Positions 34,253 through 44,493 of a stretch of 64,000 nt of DNA are shown here, in pieces. The first letter of the stretch is position 1, and the number at the start of each line of letters is the position of its first letter. The notes under the pieces were generated by a model. It searched no databases, was not told where the DNA came from, and saw nothing but the letters and a program-made list of their open reading frames with translations. The DNA comes from DASUNP01 sp035249305 (GTDB taxonomy: Bacteria; Acidobacteriota; Blastocatellia; UBA7656). The stretch is from contig DATFGQ010000025.1 of the NCBI GenBank assembly GCA_035249305.1, positions 22,442-86,441 on the forward strand, read 5' to 3'. Both the position numbers and the translations under genes were made by a program.

Positions 34253-35292
34253 GAGAAGCAGTCTTTGATGGCGCGTCGCGCGGCGCGGGGCTGGACTGGT
34301 CAAAGGTTCGCCGGGTCTTGCTTGTACGTCTGCGCTCCATAGGCGACACGGTGCTGATGACCCCCTGCCTTGCCGCCCTCAAGTCGTGGCGCCCGGACCT
34401 ACGTCTGACCGTATTATCCGAACCGCTCTCGGCGCCCCTTCTGGAAGATCACCCGCACGTAGACGATTTGATAGTCGCGCCAGCGGGCCTCGCCGCGCGC
34501 GCGCGCGCAGTCGGCCGCCTGCGCCGCGAGCGGTTCGACGTAGCGTTCAACATGCACGGGGGGACGACCGCGACATTTCTTACGAGCCTTTCGGGCGCGC
34601 GCCGCTCGGTCGGTTATAAGGGCTATCGTTACTCCTGGCTCTTGGACGATCGCGCGACCGCGCCCGACGTGATACTCGGCCGCGGGCTGATCCACAGCGT
34701 AGAGCAACAGCTCGCGCTGCTGTTGTGGGCAGGGGTGCCGTGGCCCGCCGAAGGTCCGCGCTTGAGCTTGAATCTTTCTGAACCGGCTCGTGTACGCGCG
34801 CGGGCTCGCCTTGACGAGGCGGACTCGGGCCAGTCGCGGTTCGCTTTGATAGCGCCGTCGGCGGCCTTCGAGTCTAAGAGGTGGAAGGCCGCGGGGTTTG
34901 CGGCCGTGGTCGACCACCTCGCACGCATATATAATTTGCCGTGTCTGGTCGTAGCTGGCCCCGGCCAGGAGCAGGTCGCGCGCGAAGTTTCTGAGTGGGC
35001 TCATTCGAAGCCGAAGGTCTTAGCCGGGCTGAGCCTGAAAGAGTTGATGGCCTTGATCGACATGGCGGCGATATTCGTGGGCAACGACAGCGGCCCCGCG
35101 CACATAGCGGCCGCGCTCTCGCGCCCGATGGCCGTCGTCTTCGGCTCGTCCGACGTGCGCGTGTGGCGCCCGTGGACCGAATCGGTTTACCGCGTGATCG
35201 AAAGCGCGGGCCTCCCGATCGAGCAGGTTCCGGATGCGCGCGTGATCGCGGCCGTCGACGATGTCATGCAGTCGGCGGCGAATCAGATTTGA
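34249..35292 (+). CDS. Glycosyltransferase family 9 (heptosyltransferase-like)
   Basis: The 347-residue product begins with GTG overlapping the Trm112-like stop. It shows GT9 features: VLLVRLRSIGDTVLMTPCLAALK at the N-terminus, a second Rossmann half, and FVGNDSGPAHIAAALSRPMAVVFG near the C-terminus. GT9 enzymes transfer heptose to lipopolysaccharide core. The heptose-7-phosphate kinase gene directly downstream supports this. The TGA stop lies within a heptamer repeat (AGATTTG units, 35285-35303). Confidence 0.92.
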   Translation: MREAVFDGASRGAGLDWSKVRRVLLVRLRSIGDTVLMTPCLAALKSWRPDLRLTVLSEPLSAPLLEDHPHVDDLIVAPAGLAARARAVGRLRRERFDVAFNMHGGTTATFLTSLSGARRSVGYKGYRYSWLLDDRATAPDVILGRGLIHSVEQQLALLLWAGVPWPAEGPRLSLNLSEPARVRARARLDEADSGQSRFALIAPSAAFESKRWKAAGFAAVVDHLARIYNLPCLVVAGPGQEQVAREVSEWAHSKPKVLAGLSLKELMALIDMAAIFVGNDSGPAHIAAALSRPMAVVFGSSDVRVWRPWTESVYRVIESAGLPIEQVPDARVIAAVDDVMQSAANQI

Positions 35293-35303
35293 GATTTGAG
35301 ATT
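35285..35303. repeat. Heptamer tandem repeat on the GT9 stop codon
   Basis: Two exact AGATTTG units and a partial third span the TGA stop of the GT9 gene (35290-35292) and fill the gap to the next gene. Read as TTTGAGA units it is the same heptamer as inside smc at 53912. Confidence 0.65.
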
Positions 35304-35310
35304 ACCGGGT

Positions 35311-36294
35311 ATGTCTGAATTATCGCGCGAGCGCGCGGAAAAAATAACATCCGATTTCGAGGGCAAACGCATACTCGTCGTCGGCGACATGATGTTGGAC
35401 GAGTTCATCTGGGGCCGCGTGCGCCGCATATCCCCGGAAGCGCCTGTCCCCGTCGTCGAAATCGAGCGCCACACGCTCGCGCTCGGCGGGGCGGGCAACG
35501 TCGTCTCGAACCTTGTCGCGCTCGGCGCGGTCGTCTCGCCTTTGGGCGTAGTCGGCGACGACATGGGCGCGGACCGCCTGCGCGAGGCTTTCAAAGAGAT
35601 CGGCGTCAGCACCGATTCGCTCGTCATAGACGCGAGCCGCCCGACCACGCTCAAGACCCGCATACTCGCGCACAACCAACAGGTCGTCCGCGCCGACCGC
35701 GAGAGCCGCGCCGCCATCCCCGAAGAGATTCAGGACCGGATAATCGAGCGCTTCACGGGCGAGATCGAATCGGCCGACGCCGTAGTGGTGTCGGACTACA
35801 ACAAAGGGCTGCTCGCGCCGCGCGTGCTATCGCGCTCGCTTCAGTCGGCGAGCGAGCTGGGGCTCACGGTCTGCCTCGACCCGAAACAGCGCAACTTCGC
35901 TTTCTACGAGCCCGTCACCGTCATCACGCCGAACAACCAGGAGGCGGCCGAGGCGGCCGGCATTGCCATAGAAGATGAAGAGAGTTTGATCGAAGCCGGC
36001 AGACGCATACTAGAATCGATAGCCTGCCGGGCGGTGCTTGTGACGCGCGGCGAAGAGGGAATGACGCTTTTTACGGGCGGGGGCGAGGTGACTCACCTCC
36101 CGACCAGAGCGCGCGAGGTCTACGACGTGACGGGCGCGGGCGACACCGTGATTGCGACGCTCGCGCTGGCGCTTGCGGCCGGGGCGGGGCTCGCCGAAGG
36201 CGCCATGCTCGCCAACCACGCGGCCGGCGTCGTCGTCGGCAAGCTCGGGACCGCAACGGTCTCGCGCCAGGAGTTGCTCGACACGTTTGAATAG
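35311..36294 (+). CDS. D-glycero-beta-D-manno-heptose-7-phosphate kinase (RfaE1/HldA type)
   Basis: The 327-residue PfkB-family sugar kinase has ILVVGDMMLDEFIWG and RRISPEAPVPVVEI at the N-terminus, ALGGAGNVVSNLVALGA, and the C-terminal catalytic motif TGAGDTV (Asp near 275). These are the signatures of the HldE kinase half; the cytidylyltransferase half is absent, so it is a stand-alone kinase. It makes heptose-1,7-bisphosphate for ADP-heptose. The start is MSELSRERAEK at 35311. The stop TAG lies at the front of a TTGAATAGTC repeat. Confidence 0.92.
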   Translation: MSELSRERAEKITSDFEGKRILVVGDMMLDEFIWGRVRRISPEAPVPVVEIERHTLALGGAGNVVSNLVALGAVVSPLGVVGDDMGADRLREAFKEIGVSTDSLVIDASRPTTLKTRILAHNQQVVRADRESRAAIPEEIQDRIIERFTGEIESADAVVVSDYNKGLLAPRVLSRSLQSASELGLTVCLDPKQRNFAFYEPVTVITPNNQEAAEAAGIAIEDEESLIEAGRRILESIACRAVLVTRGEEGMTLFTGGGEVTHLPTRAREVYDVTGAGDTVIATLALALAAGAGLAEGAMLANHAAGVVVGKLGTATVSRQELLDTFE

Positions 36295-36323
36295 TCTTGA
36301 ATTTTGAATAGTCTTGAATAGTG
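36287..36323. repeat. Short direct repeats on the kinase stop codon
   Basis: Units TTGAATAGTC, TTGAATT, TTGAATAGTC and TTGAATAGTG follow each other and begin inside the last codons of the kinase gene; the first unit supplies its TAG stop. The period is mixed (10 and 7 bp), so it belongs only loosely with the heptamer arrays. Confidence 0.55.
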
Positions 36324-36386
36324 TTGACTGGCATGCGGGGTCGTAGTTTTATAGTCCGCAGAAGAATAGAGAGAACGGAGCAAAGA

Positions 36387-37703
<1,317 letters not shown>

Positions 37704-37783
37704 ACGCGCGACGGCCGTCTAAATCGCTGGACCCGCGCGGCAAGGGCTATTTGTTGTGATTTCTTTGCGAGGGCGGCTGGAAG

Positions 37784-37812
37784 AATCTTAGATCGAGAAA
37801 TCTAAGATTTTG
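37784..37812 (+). terminator. Hairpin after the UDP-sugar dehydrogenase gene
   Basis: A perfect 10-bp stem (AATCTTAGAT / ATCTAAGATT) with a CGAGAA loop lies about 80 bp past the stop and is followed by a short T-run. It is a modest candidate for an intrinsic terminator. Confidence 0.45.
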
Positions 37813-37863
37813 TGATAAAGTTTCTGAGGTTTTTGCGGTTGGACCCGGCCACGAAACTTTGGG

Positions 37864-38829
37864 TTGTCAACTTTGATTAGACCAAAACTGTTTGCCTTCG
37901 TACTGCTTTTGACGGCCATCTCTTGCCAAGAGAAGCCGTCTGCGCCGACAAGCACGGGGCGGTGGGTCGCGGGGCCTGAGACGGGTAAGTTAGATCTCCT
38001 CACGGTCGATCTCATAGACGAGGAAACCGGCTGGGCGGCCGGCGACATAGACCCCGGCGGGACGGGCGGCCTCATATACACCACGACCGACGGCGGACGG
38101 AGCTGGAAGCCGGCGGGGCAGACGCCCGGCGTGATCGCGTCGATCTGTTTCGTAAACAAGTCGCGCGGTTGGGTAGCAGGTTACGAGGGGCGCATCGAGC
38201 GGACGGACGACGGCGGGAGGTCTTGGAAGACTCAGCGGGTCGAGCGCGAAGGCGAATTGCTCAACTCGATCTTCTTCATAGACGACGAGCGCGGGTGGGC
38301 AGCGGGCGGGCACGGAATAGTCTTCCGCACCACGAATGGCGGCGATAGCTGGGAACCCGCGCCCACGGGCCGCGTTGAAGACCTGTGGAGCGTCAGGTTC
38401 GCTTCGCGCGAGCGCGGGTGGATAACCGGCGAAGACGGCTTGATACTGGCCACCACAGACGGCGGCGCGACCTGGCAAGAGCAGCCTTCGGGCACCGACA
38501 GCGTGCTCTACGGGCTGGCCGTCGCGCCTGAGGGCGCCGTTATCGCGGTCGGCGCGGGCGGGAAGATACTCAGGAGCGAGGACGGCAGGAGTTGGAGCGC
38601 GGTCGATTCGACGACCACCGAGTCGCTCAACTCGGTCGCGGCGGCGAGCAAAGATACGTTCTGGGCCGTCGGCACGAATGGAGCGACTTTAAGCTCCACA
38701 GACGGCGGCGCGAGCTGGACCGCGCGCCCGCCCGTAGTCGCGCGCGAGCTTCTGGCCGTCGACGCGGCGAGCCCGTCGCGCGGCGTGGCAGTCGGCCGGC
38801 GCGGCGTCGTGCAGGTGCTTCTAGAGTAG
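37864..38829 (+). CDS. YCF48/BNR-repeat lipoprotein
   Basis: The 321-residue product appears to start at TTG (37864 or 37873). It has a lipoprotein signal ending TAISC (Cys about 21). The rest is a beta-propeller of YCF48-like repeats, each with TTDGGxSW (for example DGGRSWK, NGGDSWE, DGGATWQ) followed by GWxxG. YCF48/HCF136 proteins aid photosystem II assembly in phototrophs; in heterotrophs they are surface propellers of unknown partner. The unusual start codon is the weak point of this model. Confidence 0.85.
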   Translation: MSTLIRPKLFAFVLLLTAISCQEKPSAPTSTGRWVAGPETGKLDLLTVDLIDEETGWAAGDIDPGGTGGLIYTTTDGGRSWKPAGQTPGVIASICFVNKSRGWVAGYEGRIERTDDGGRSWKTQRVEREGELLNSIFFIDDERGWAAGGHGIVFRTTNGGDSWEPAPTGRVEDLWSVRFASRERGWITGEDGLILATTDGGATWQEQPSGTDSVLYGLAVAPEGAVIAVGAGGKILRSEDGRSWSAVDSTTTESLNSVAAASKDTFWAVGTNGATLSSTDGGASWTARPPVVARELLAVDAASPSRGVAVGRRGVVQVLLE

Positions 38830-38923
38830 ATAACACGGGTCCGCTGATCGTGCGTGAGTTACATCAGAGGCCGCCGAGCGCAACGACGGCCGTCGGAAGT
38901 TGAAGTCAAGGAGAGGAAGTCTT

Positions 38924-39685
38924 ATGCATAAGAGATCGATCAAACAGTTATTCTCTATATCGCTAGTGGCGGTCGCGTTGCTTTGCGGCCTTTTCGACAC
39001 CAGCGCCCATCACGCCGTCGTTCGCGTGAACCTCGAAGAGATGACGGCGCTGGCCGAAAGCGTCTTCATGGGCCGCTGCATAAACGTAGAAGAGACCAGG
39101 GACATGATCGCCGGGGGCGATCTGCCCGTCACGCGCTACACGTTCGAGGTCGAGCGCGCCATTAAAGGCAAGGTCGCGAAACAGGTCACCTTCACGCAGG
39201 TGGGGCACGCCCCGCGCCGCGCCGGCAAAGGCGGCGGGCTCGTGTCGAACGGCATGAGGATCAAAGGCGGCTCCTTCCTTCACGGCGCGAGCGCCTACAA
39301 GGTAGGCGACGAGGTGGTGCTCTTTCTCAACCCTATAAACGAAGGGACGAAGGTGAGCAGCCCCGTAGGACATTACCAGGGCGCGTTCTTCATCTCGCGC
39401 ATGCCGAGCGGGCAGAAGATGCTGCGAAACAGCATAAACAACCTGGGGTTGTTCACGACCCGCTACACCGGCGCGAAGATGAGCGCTGGCAGCGCCAGGG
39501 TCGTCTTCCCGGACCGCGACAACCCGGTCATAGCCGGCGGCGAGACGGCTTCTCTGGCTCGGAAGCGCGGGTCGCTCCCGCTCGAAGAGTTCTTGAACCT
39601 TGTCGAGCAGATCAACACAGCTCACGGCGGCGAGCGCGGCGTCATCGCCGATAACAAGAACGGGAAAGGAGCCATCCTCCAATGA
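38924..39685 (+). CDS. Small secreted partner protein, module copy A
   Basis: The 253-residue product starts at 38924 with a nearby GGAGAGGAA ribosome site. A signal peptide (LFSISLVAVALLCGLFDTSA) should be cut before HHAVVRV, leaving His-His at the mature N-terminus. The body has a beta-rich pattern: ESVFMGRCINVEET, YTFEVERAIKGK, VTFTQVGH, VGDEVVLFLNP, SVRNSINNLGLF-like end. This resembles OB-like/NTR-type secreted domains, but I cannot name a family. It overlaps the protease gene by 4 bp (ATGA) and has a paralogue at 41745. A chaperone or inhibitor role for the protease is inference. Confidence 0.8.
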   Translation: MHKRSIKQLFSISLVAVALLCGLFDTSAHHAVVRVNLEEMTALAESVFMGRCINVEETRDMIAGGDLPVTRYTFEVERAIKGKVAKQVTFTQVGHAPRRAGKGGGLVSNGMRIKGGSFLHGASAYKVGDEVVLFLNPINEGTKVSSPVGHYQGAFFISRMPSGQKMLRNSINNLGLFTTRYTGAKMSAGSARVVFPDRDNPVIAGGETASLARKRGSLPLEEFLNLVEQINTAHGGERGVIADNKNGKGAILQ

Positions 39686-41511
39686 GAATTAATATCCTGA
39701 GAAAACGCGCGATCATCTCCCTGACCGTCCTTGCGGCGGCCGTAACATTTATTTCGTTCGACGCGCTGGCCGGCGGCCCTAATATTACAAACTCAGCCTC
39801 GGGCCAGCCCGTCCCCGTCCGCTGGGCCAGGTCGCTCACGCAGGGAGGGCAGCTAAACTCGCAGACCGTCGACGCACAGGGCCGCGTCCTCTACCGCGTC
39901 GATTCGGGCTCGCTCGGGCCTTTGTCGAGCGAGCAGGCTACGGCCCTTGCCGACCGCATATTCCGCGAGTACACGGACATCCCGACGGCCTCCATCGAGT
40001 ACGTCAACGCGGGCCGCATACTCAACTCCGCCACGGGCCAGCCCGTCGACGTGACGAGGGCCAACTTCGGCGCACTCCTGAGCGATATAAACCCCACGTT
40101 TCAAAATCCCATCATCTTTGACAGCGACGGCGAGATCGTCCGCGCGCTCACGGGTGACAGCCAGGGGCTCGTCCTCGGGCTGGCCGGAGTAATAAGCTTC
40201 ACCCCGGACGAATCCGCGGTCAGCGAGGCCGTAGTCGTGTTAAACGGCCGCTCGCTGACGCAGAATCTTATCGGCACGACATCGTTCCTGGGGGTCTTCA
40301 CGCACGAGTTCGGCCACTTCGCGGGGCCGCTCGACCACGCGCAGATCAACGGCTCGATAGCCGACACCGACTCGCGCTCGATCGGCGTGCCGGCGGGGTT
40401 CACGGCCGGGCAGGCGTATGACCTTTACGCGCCGTTTATGGAGACGATGTACCCGTTCATCATCGACCCGCCTTCAGGGTCGCAGCTCGCTTCTCAATTC
40501 AGCGACACGGGGTTCTTCGTAGCGTCGCTCGATATGGATACCAAGAACGCGATTTCGAACCTCTACCCGACGGCCGAATACCAGGCCTCGACCGGCTCGA
40601 TACAGGGGCGCGTGGTCATCAGGACCTCTACCGGCGACATCCCCGTGACGGGCGTCAACGTCATCGCCCGCCGCATCGACCAGGGCGCGTACGTGCCCCC
40701 GCTCGGGACGCTGGCCTTCCTCTCTCTGCCCGTGGCGACCGACAGCGACGGGGTGCCGCAAGCCCCGCCCGCGCAAATAGCGACAGACTCGCTGGCCACC
40801 GTGTCGAGCGCAGTCACGGGGCTTGAGTTCGCACAGGGCACGTACCGCATTCGAGGGTTGCCGCCGGGCAACTACATCGTACAGTTCCAGCAGATCAACT
40901 CGAACTTCCTCGGCGGGTCAGGCATAGGGCCGCTGATCGATCAGCTCTCGCTGCCCATCGTCGAAGAGTATTTCAACGGGGCGAACAGCTCGTCGAACTC
41001 GGCGAGCGTCTTCACCCCCGTCACGGTGACGGCAGGCGTGGTCACAAACGGGATAGACCTGATCGTCAACGGGCTGGCGACCAACCTGGTCGTGTCGAAC
41101 GAATCCGAGCCGAACCATAAGAAGAAGAAGGCCCAAAGGCTCACGACGCTCCCGGTGGAGATACAGGGATCGGCCGCTTCGGCTGATTCGAGCGTGCTCA
41201 GGATAGATTTCGATGATGCCGGGTCGGACAAGGTCGAAGACCTCTACCGAATCACCGTAACGACGGAAGGGGTCTACGGCATAAGCCTGGAGCCTACGTC
41301 CGGTGCGGGCGACCTAGACCTCTGGCTGTTTGACTCGGCCGTCAATAAAAAGAGAAGCTCTCTGGACGACAGCAGCTTGCTGGGCTTGAGCATTTCGGAA
41401 GGCTCCAGTGAGTTTTTGATGAGGAGGCTTGCGCCGGGCACTTACTACATAGGGGTGAGCGCCTTTACCGGATCGCAAGGTTATAGGCTCCGCGTCGTCT
41501 TGTCCAACTGA
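39682..41511 (+). CDS. Secreted metzincin-like metalloprotease with PPC domain, module copy A
   Basis: The 609-residue protein has a signal peptide (ISLTVLAAAVTFISFDALA) and the zinc motif HEFGHFAGPLDH (about residue 207), matching HExxHxxGxxD. A Met-turn-like METMYPF follows ~45 residues later. After the catalytic domain come a carboxypeptidase-regulatory-like beta domain (SIQGRVVIRTSTGDIPVTGVNVIARRID) and a pre-peptidase C-terminal domain (VEDLYRITV, GDLDLWLFD, LAPGTYYIGVSA). It is translationally coupled to the small gene before it. The substrate is unknown. A strong terminator lies 28 bp downstream. Confidence 0.88.
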   Translation: MRINILRKRAIISLTVLAAAVTFISFDALAGGPNITNSASGQPVPVRWARSLTQGGQLNSQTVDAQGRVLYRVDSGSLGPLSSEQATALADRIFREYTDIPTASIEYVNAGRILNSATGQPVDVTRANFGALLSDINPTFQNPIIFDSDGEIVRALTGDSQGLVLGLAGVISFTPDESAVSEAVVVLNGRSLTQNLIGTTSFLGVFTHEFGHFAGPLDHAQINGSIADTDSRSIGVPAGFTAGQAYDLYAPFMETMYPFIIDPPSGSQLASQFSDTGFFVASLDMDTKNAISNLYPTAEYQASTGSIQGRVVIRTSTGDIPVTGVNVIARRIDQGAYVPPLGTLAFLSLPVATDSDGVPQAPPAQIATDSLATVSSAVTGLEFAQGTYRIRGLPPGNYIVQFQQINSNFLGGSGIGPLIDQLSLPIVEEYFNGANSSSNSASVFTPVTVTAGVVTNGIDLIVNGLATNLVVSNESEPNHKKKKAQRLTTLPVEIQGSAASADSSVLRIDFDDAGSDKVEDLYRITVTTEGVYGISLEPTSGAGDLDLWLFDSAVNKKRSSLDDSSLLGLSISEGSSEFLMRRLAPGTYYIGVSAFTGSQGYRLRVVLSN

Positions 41512-41539
41512 CGCGGCCCTGACCAAAACTAGCGTGCGT

Positions 41540-41575
41540 ATTCGGGGGCGGGTGATTCCGCCCCCGAATTTTTTT
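41540..41575 (+). terminator. Intrinsic terminator after module copy A
   Basis: A perfect 12-bp GC-rich stem (ATTCGGGGGCGG / CCGCCCCCGAAT) with a 6-nt loop is followed by a run of T. It ends the first protease module, so copy B should have its own promoter. Confidence 0.9.
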
Positions 41576-41700
41576 GAGATATTACAATTTCTTTGCGAGT
41601 AAAGACATATTAATCAGGCTATGATAATCTTAATTCGTAGTCTTAATTTCGTATCATCGAGCAAGGGGTTGGGTTAACCTGAAGTATTATCACCGATTTC

Positions 41701-41720
41701 AAATATCGAACCTGATATTT
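41701..41720. promoter_or_regulatory. Inverted repeat before module copy B
   Basis: AAATATC and GATATTT flank a 6-nt spacer about 25 bp before the start of the copy-B small gene, just upstream of its AAGGAG ribosome site. The position fits an operator or a 5'-leader hairpin. No equivalent was seen before copy A. Confidence 0.4.
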
Positions 41721-41744
41721 CCTGAATCAAGGAGAGCCAGAGTT

Positions 41745-42488
41745 ATGTCTACACGTTGGGTCAGGCTGATGATTTCATTGGCGGTCGTGGCGATGGCAAT
41801 CGCGGGCAGCGGCTTCGACACGGACGCGCACCATGCGGTGCTGCGGTTCAATCTCGAAGAGATGACCGCCGCCGCCGACCGGGTATTCGTAGGCCGCTGC
41901 GTCGGGGTCGAGGAGACCGAAGAGGAAATAGCGCAGGGCCGTATGCCGGTCACGCTCTACACGTTCGAAGTCGAGCAGGCCATCAAGGGGCGTCTTCCGA
42001 AACGGTTCACCTTCCGCCAGCTTGGGCACCCGGCGCGGCGCGCGCTGGGCAAAGGCGGCGAGATGACCATGCACGGCCGCAAAGTTTCCGCAAAGGCGTT
42101 CTTCCACGGGATGAGCGAATACGAAACGGGCGACCAGGTGGTGCTGTTTCTCATACCTGATTACCTGGACGGCAAAGTCACCTACCCCGTAGGGCTTTAC
42201 CAGGGTGCGTTCGACGTGACTCAGATGCCTTCGGGCGAACGGCTCGTGCGCAACAGCATAAACAACCTCGGGCTCTTCACTTCGCCTTACAACGGGACCC
42301 GCATGAGGGGGCCGGAGGCTAAGGTGATCTTCCCTGAAGGCGGCTCGTCGTCGCCGCTGGCGAGCAAGCGCGGCGCGCTGCCGCTCGCTCAGTTCGTCGA
42401 CACGGTCGAGCAGATTGTCGTTTCCCACGGCGGGGAGAGAGGCTCCGTGACTACGGAAGGCCAGAGAGGGGTAATAGAACAGCAATGA
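41745..42488 (+). CDS. Small secreted partner protein, module copy B
   Basis: The 247-residue product is a clear paralogue of 38924-39685. Both have a signal peptide ending in DTSA or DTDA before His-His (HHAVLRF here), NLEEMTA, VFVGRCVGVEET, YTFEVEQAIKGR, GDQVVLFL, YQGAF and RNSINNLGLFT. The copies differ mainly in loops. The gene overlaps the protease gene after it by 4 bp (ATGA), as in copy A. An AAGGAG site precedes the ATG. Function is unknown; the conserved pairing suggests it acts on or with the adjacent protease. Confidence 0.8.
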   Translation: MSTRWVRLMISLAVVAMAIAGSGFDTDAHHAVLRFNLEEMTAAADRVFVGRCVGVEETEEEIAQGRMPVTLYTFEVEQAIKGRLPKRFTFRQLGHPARRALGKGGEMTMHGRKVSAKAFFHGMSEYETGDQVVLFLIPDYLDGKVTYPVGLYQGAFDVTQMPSGERLVRNSINNLGLFTSPYNGTRMRGPEAKVIFPEGGSSSPLASKRGALPLAQFVDTVEQIVVSHGGERGSVTTEGQRGVIEQQ

Positions 42489-44293
42489 TAAAGAGAGGTT
42501 TTAAATCACGCGCGCTCCTGGCGCTCGGCGCAATCGCGTCGGCGCTGGCCGTGGGCGTCCCGCTTGCGCAAGCGGGCGGACCCCTGCTCGTAGTCGACCG
42601 CCAGCCCGTCCGCTGGTCGCGCTCGGAGGTCGTCAACCCTGCTAACTCGAATCTCAAGACCGTAGACGCGGCGGGCCGCATTTTGTACCGAGTCGACTCG
42701 GGCAAGCTCGGGCCGCTGTCGAACGCCGAAGCGGTCAAGCTGGTCGACAGGATATTCAAACTCTACACTGACATCCCCACGGCCGACATCGATTTCGTCA
42801 AAGCCGGATCGATAATCGACCCGGCGACGAACTCGCCCGTCGATGTCAACGGGTCGAACTTCGGCCGGTACGCCAACCCGAGCTCGCCCACCTTCCAGAA
42901 CCCTATAATCTTTGACAGCGACGGGTCGATCACGGGCGAAGGCGGGGTGCTGGGCTTTTTCGGGTTCTTGCAGTTCGACGAGTCGAGCAACTCGCTCGCC
43001 GAAGGGATGGTCGTGTTGAACGGCGGGGCGCTGGCGAGAGGCTCGATCAGCACGACATCGTTTCTGGGAGTCTTCACGCACGAGTTCGGCCACTTCGCGG
43101 GCCCGCTCGACCACGCGCAGATCAACGGCAACATCGCGTCGCTAGGACTCGGCTCGACGATGCCGAGCGGCTTTAGCGCCGCGCAGACGTACGACCTTTA
43201 CGCGCCTTTTACCGAGACCATGTACCCGTTCATTTTCGACTGGCAGCACGCAGACACTGCGCTCAGCACTCGGTTCGGGGATTCGGGGTATTTCATAGCC
43301 TCGCTCGATATGGATACTAAAAACGCACTCTCGAATCTATACCCGTCGGCGGACTACCACGCGACGCACGGCTCGATCGAAGGGCGCGTGCTGTTGCGCA
43401 CGTCGGAAGGCGACATTCCGTTGACAGGCGTAAACGTCATAGCGCGCCGTATAGATCAGGGCGCGTATCCCCCCGCGCCTGGGACGAGCGCATTCGTCTC
43501 GTCACCGATCGCAGTAGACGGCGACGGCGTGCCGCTCATCCCGCCCACACAAGGAGCGACAGATTCGCTGGCCACCGTGTCGAGCGCAGTCACGGGGCTT
43601 GAGTTCGGCGCGGGCGCTTACCGCATACAGGGGCTGCCCGAGGGGCAGTACCTTGTCGAGATTCAACAGATCAACCCGCGCGCGCTCGGAGGGTCGGGCA
43701 TAGGCCCGCTCGGGACGCAGTTGTCGCTCCCGGTCGAGGAGTATTACAGCGGCGGGCGCGAGTCGAACGACTCGAACGATTCGCCGAGGGATTACGCGCC
43801 CGTCTTCGTGACCGCGGGCGGCACGGCTTCAGGGATAGACATAATCCTCAACGGCATGAACAGCGCGGCCCCGACGCCTTTCGGCGAGGCCGAGCCGAAC
43901 GAGCTGGCGAAGAAGGCTCAAAACATCCCGAGCAGCCCGGCGCAGATCACGGCGGGCGCGTCGAGCTTTGACGCGAGCAAGCTGAAGATGCGACTGGGCA
44001 GCGAGACGGACGGCATCGAAGACCTTTACAGCTTCACCGTGCCTTCGCATGGAACTTACTTTGTGATACTGGAGCCGATCTCGGGTTCGGGCGACCTCGA
44101 CCTTTACCTGTTCAGGTCGACGGTGAACAAGAAGAAGACGAATCTCGACGACCCGAATCTGCTCGGCTACAGCGCGTCGGGTTCTTCGAACGAGCTGGTC
44201 GCCCTGACGCTCGCGCCGGATAAGTACGTGATCGGGGTCAGCTCATACGACGGCAGCGTGCGCTACCGCCTGCGCGTGATCCCGTCGCTTTAG
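42485..44293 (+). CDS. Secreted metzincin-like metalloprotease with PPC domain, module copy B
   Basis: The 602-residue paralogue of 39682-41511 has the same order: signal peptide (ALGAIASALAVGVPLAQA), catalytic domain with HEFGHFAGPLDH near residue 198 and TETMYPF Met-turn region, regulatory beta domain (GSIEGRVLLRTSEGDIPLTG), and PPC domain (IEDLYSFTV, GDLDLYLFR, LAPDKYVIGVSS). Catalytic and Met-turn motifs are intact, so both copies look active. The copies have diverged through most loops, so the duplication is not recent. A palindromic repeat, not a simple terminator, follows. Confidence 0.88.
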   Translation: MIKRGFKSRALLALGAIASALAVGVPLAQAGGPLLVVDRQPVRWSRSEVVNPANSNLKTVDAAGRILYRVDSGKLGPLSNAEAVKLVDRIFKLYTDIPTADIDFVKAGSIIDPATNSPVDVNGSNFGRYANPSSPTFQNPIIFDSDGSITGEGGVLGFFGFLQFDESSNSLAEGMVVLNGGALARGSISTTSFLGVFTHEFGHFAGPLDHAQINGNIASLGLGSTMPSGFSAAQTYDLYAPFTETMYPFIFDWQHADTALSTRFGDSGYFIASLDMDTKNALSNLYPSADYHATHGSIEGRVLLRTSEGDIPLTGVNVIARRIDQGAYPPAPGTSAFVSSPIAVDGDGVPLIPPTQGATDSLATVSSAVTGLEFGAGAYRIQGLPEGQYLVEIQQINPRALGGSGIGPLGTQLSLPVEEYYSGGRESNDSNDSPRDYAPVFVTAGGTASGIDIILNGMNSAAPTPFGEAEPNELAKKAQNIPSSPAQITAGASSFDASKLKMRLGSETDGIEDLYSFTVPSHGTYFVILEPISGSGDLDLYLFRSTVNKKKTNLDDPNLLGYSASGSSNELVALTLAPDKYVIGVSSYDGSVRYRLRVIPSL

Positions 44294-44320
44294 TATTCCG
44301 TTGCCCCAGAGGGGCAAGCG

Positions 44321-44468
44321 GATATTAGCCGGTGGTGCAACCATCGGGCACAGACCAGTAAAAAAATCGCGCCCCGGAGGGGCGCAGGATCAATCCACGG
44401 TCCTGCGCCCTTCCAGGGCGCGTGTTTATGCGTGATGCATTCCGGTGGTTGCACCACCGGCTAATATC
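44321..44468. repeat. Large palindromic repeat downstream of the protease modules
   Basis: A 27-bp inverted repeat with one mismatch (starting GATATTAGCCGGTGG at 44321, complement ending at 44468) encloses a second nested palindrome built on CGCGCCCC / GGGGCGC and CCTGCGCC / GGCGCAGG. It has no coding capacity and sits between convergent genes. It is the kind of REP/MITE-like element also seen at 20211 and 32468, but with a different sequence. Confidence 0.7.
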
Positions 44469-44493
44469 TTTCGCTCCTCCGGAGCTTCTATTG

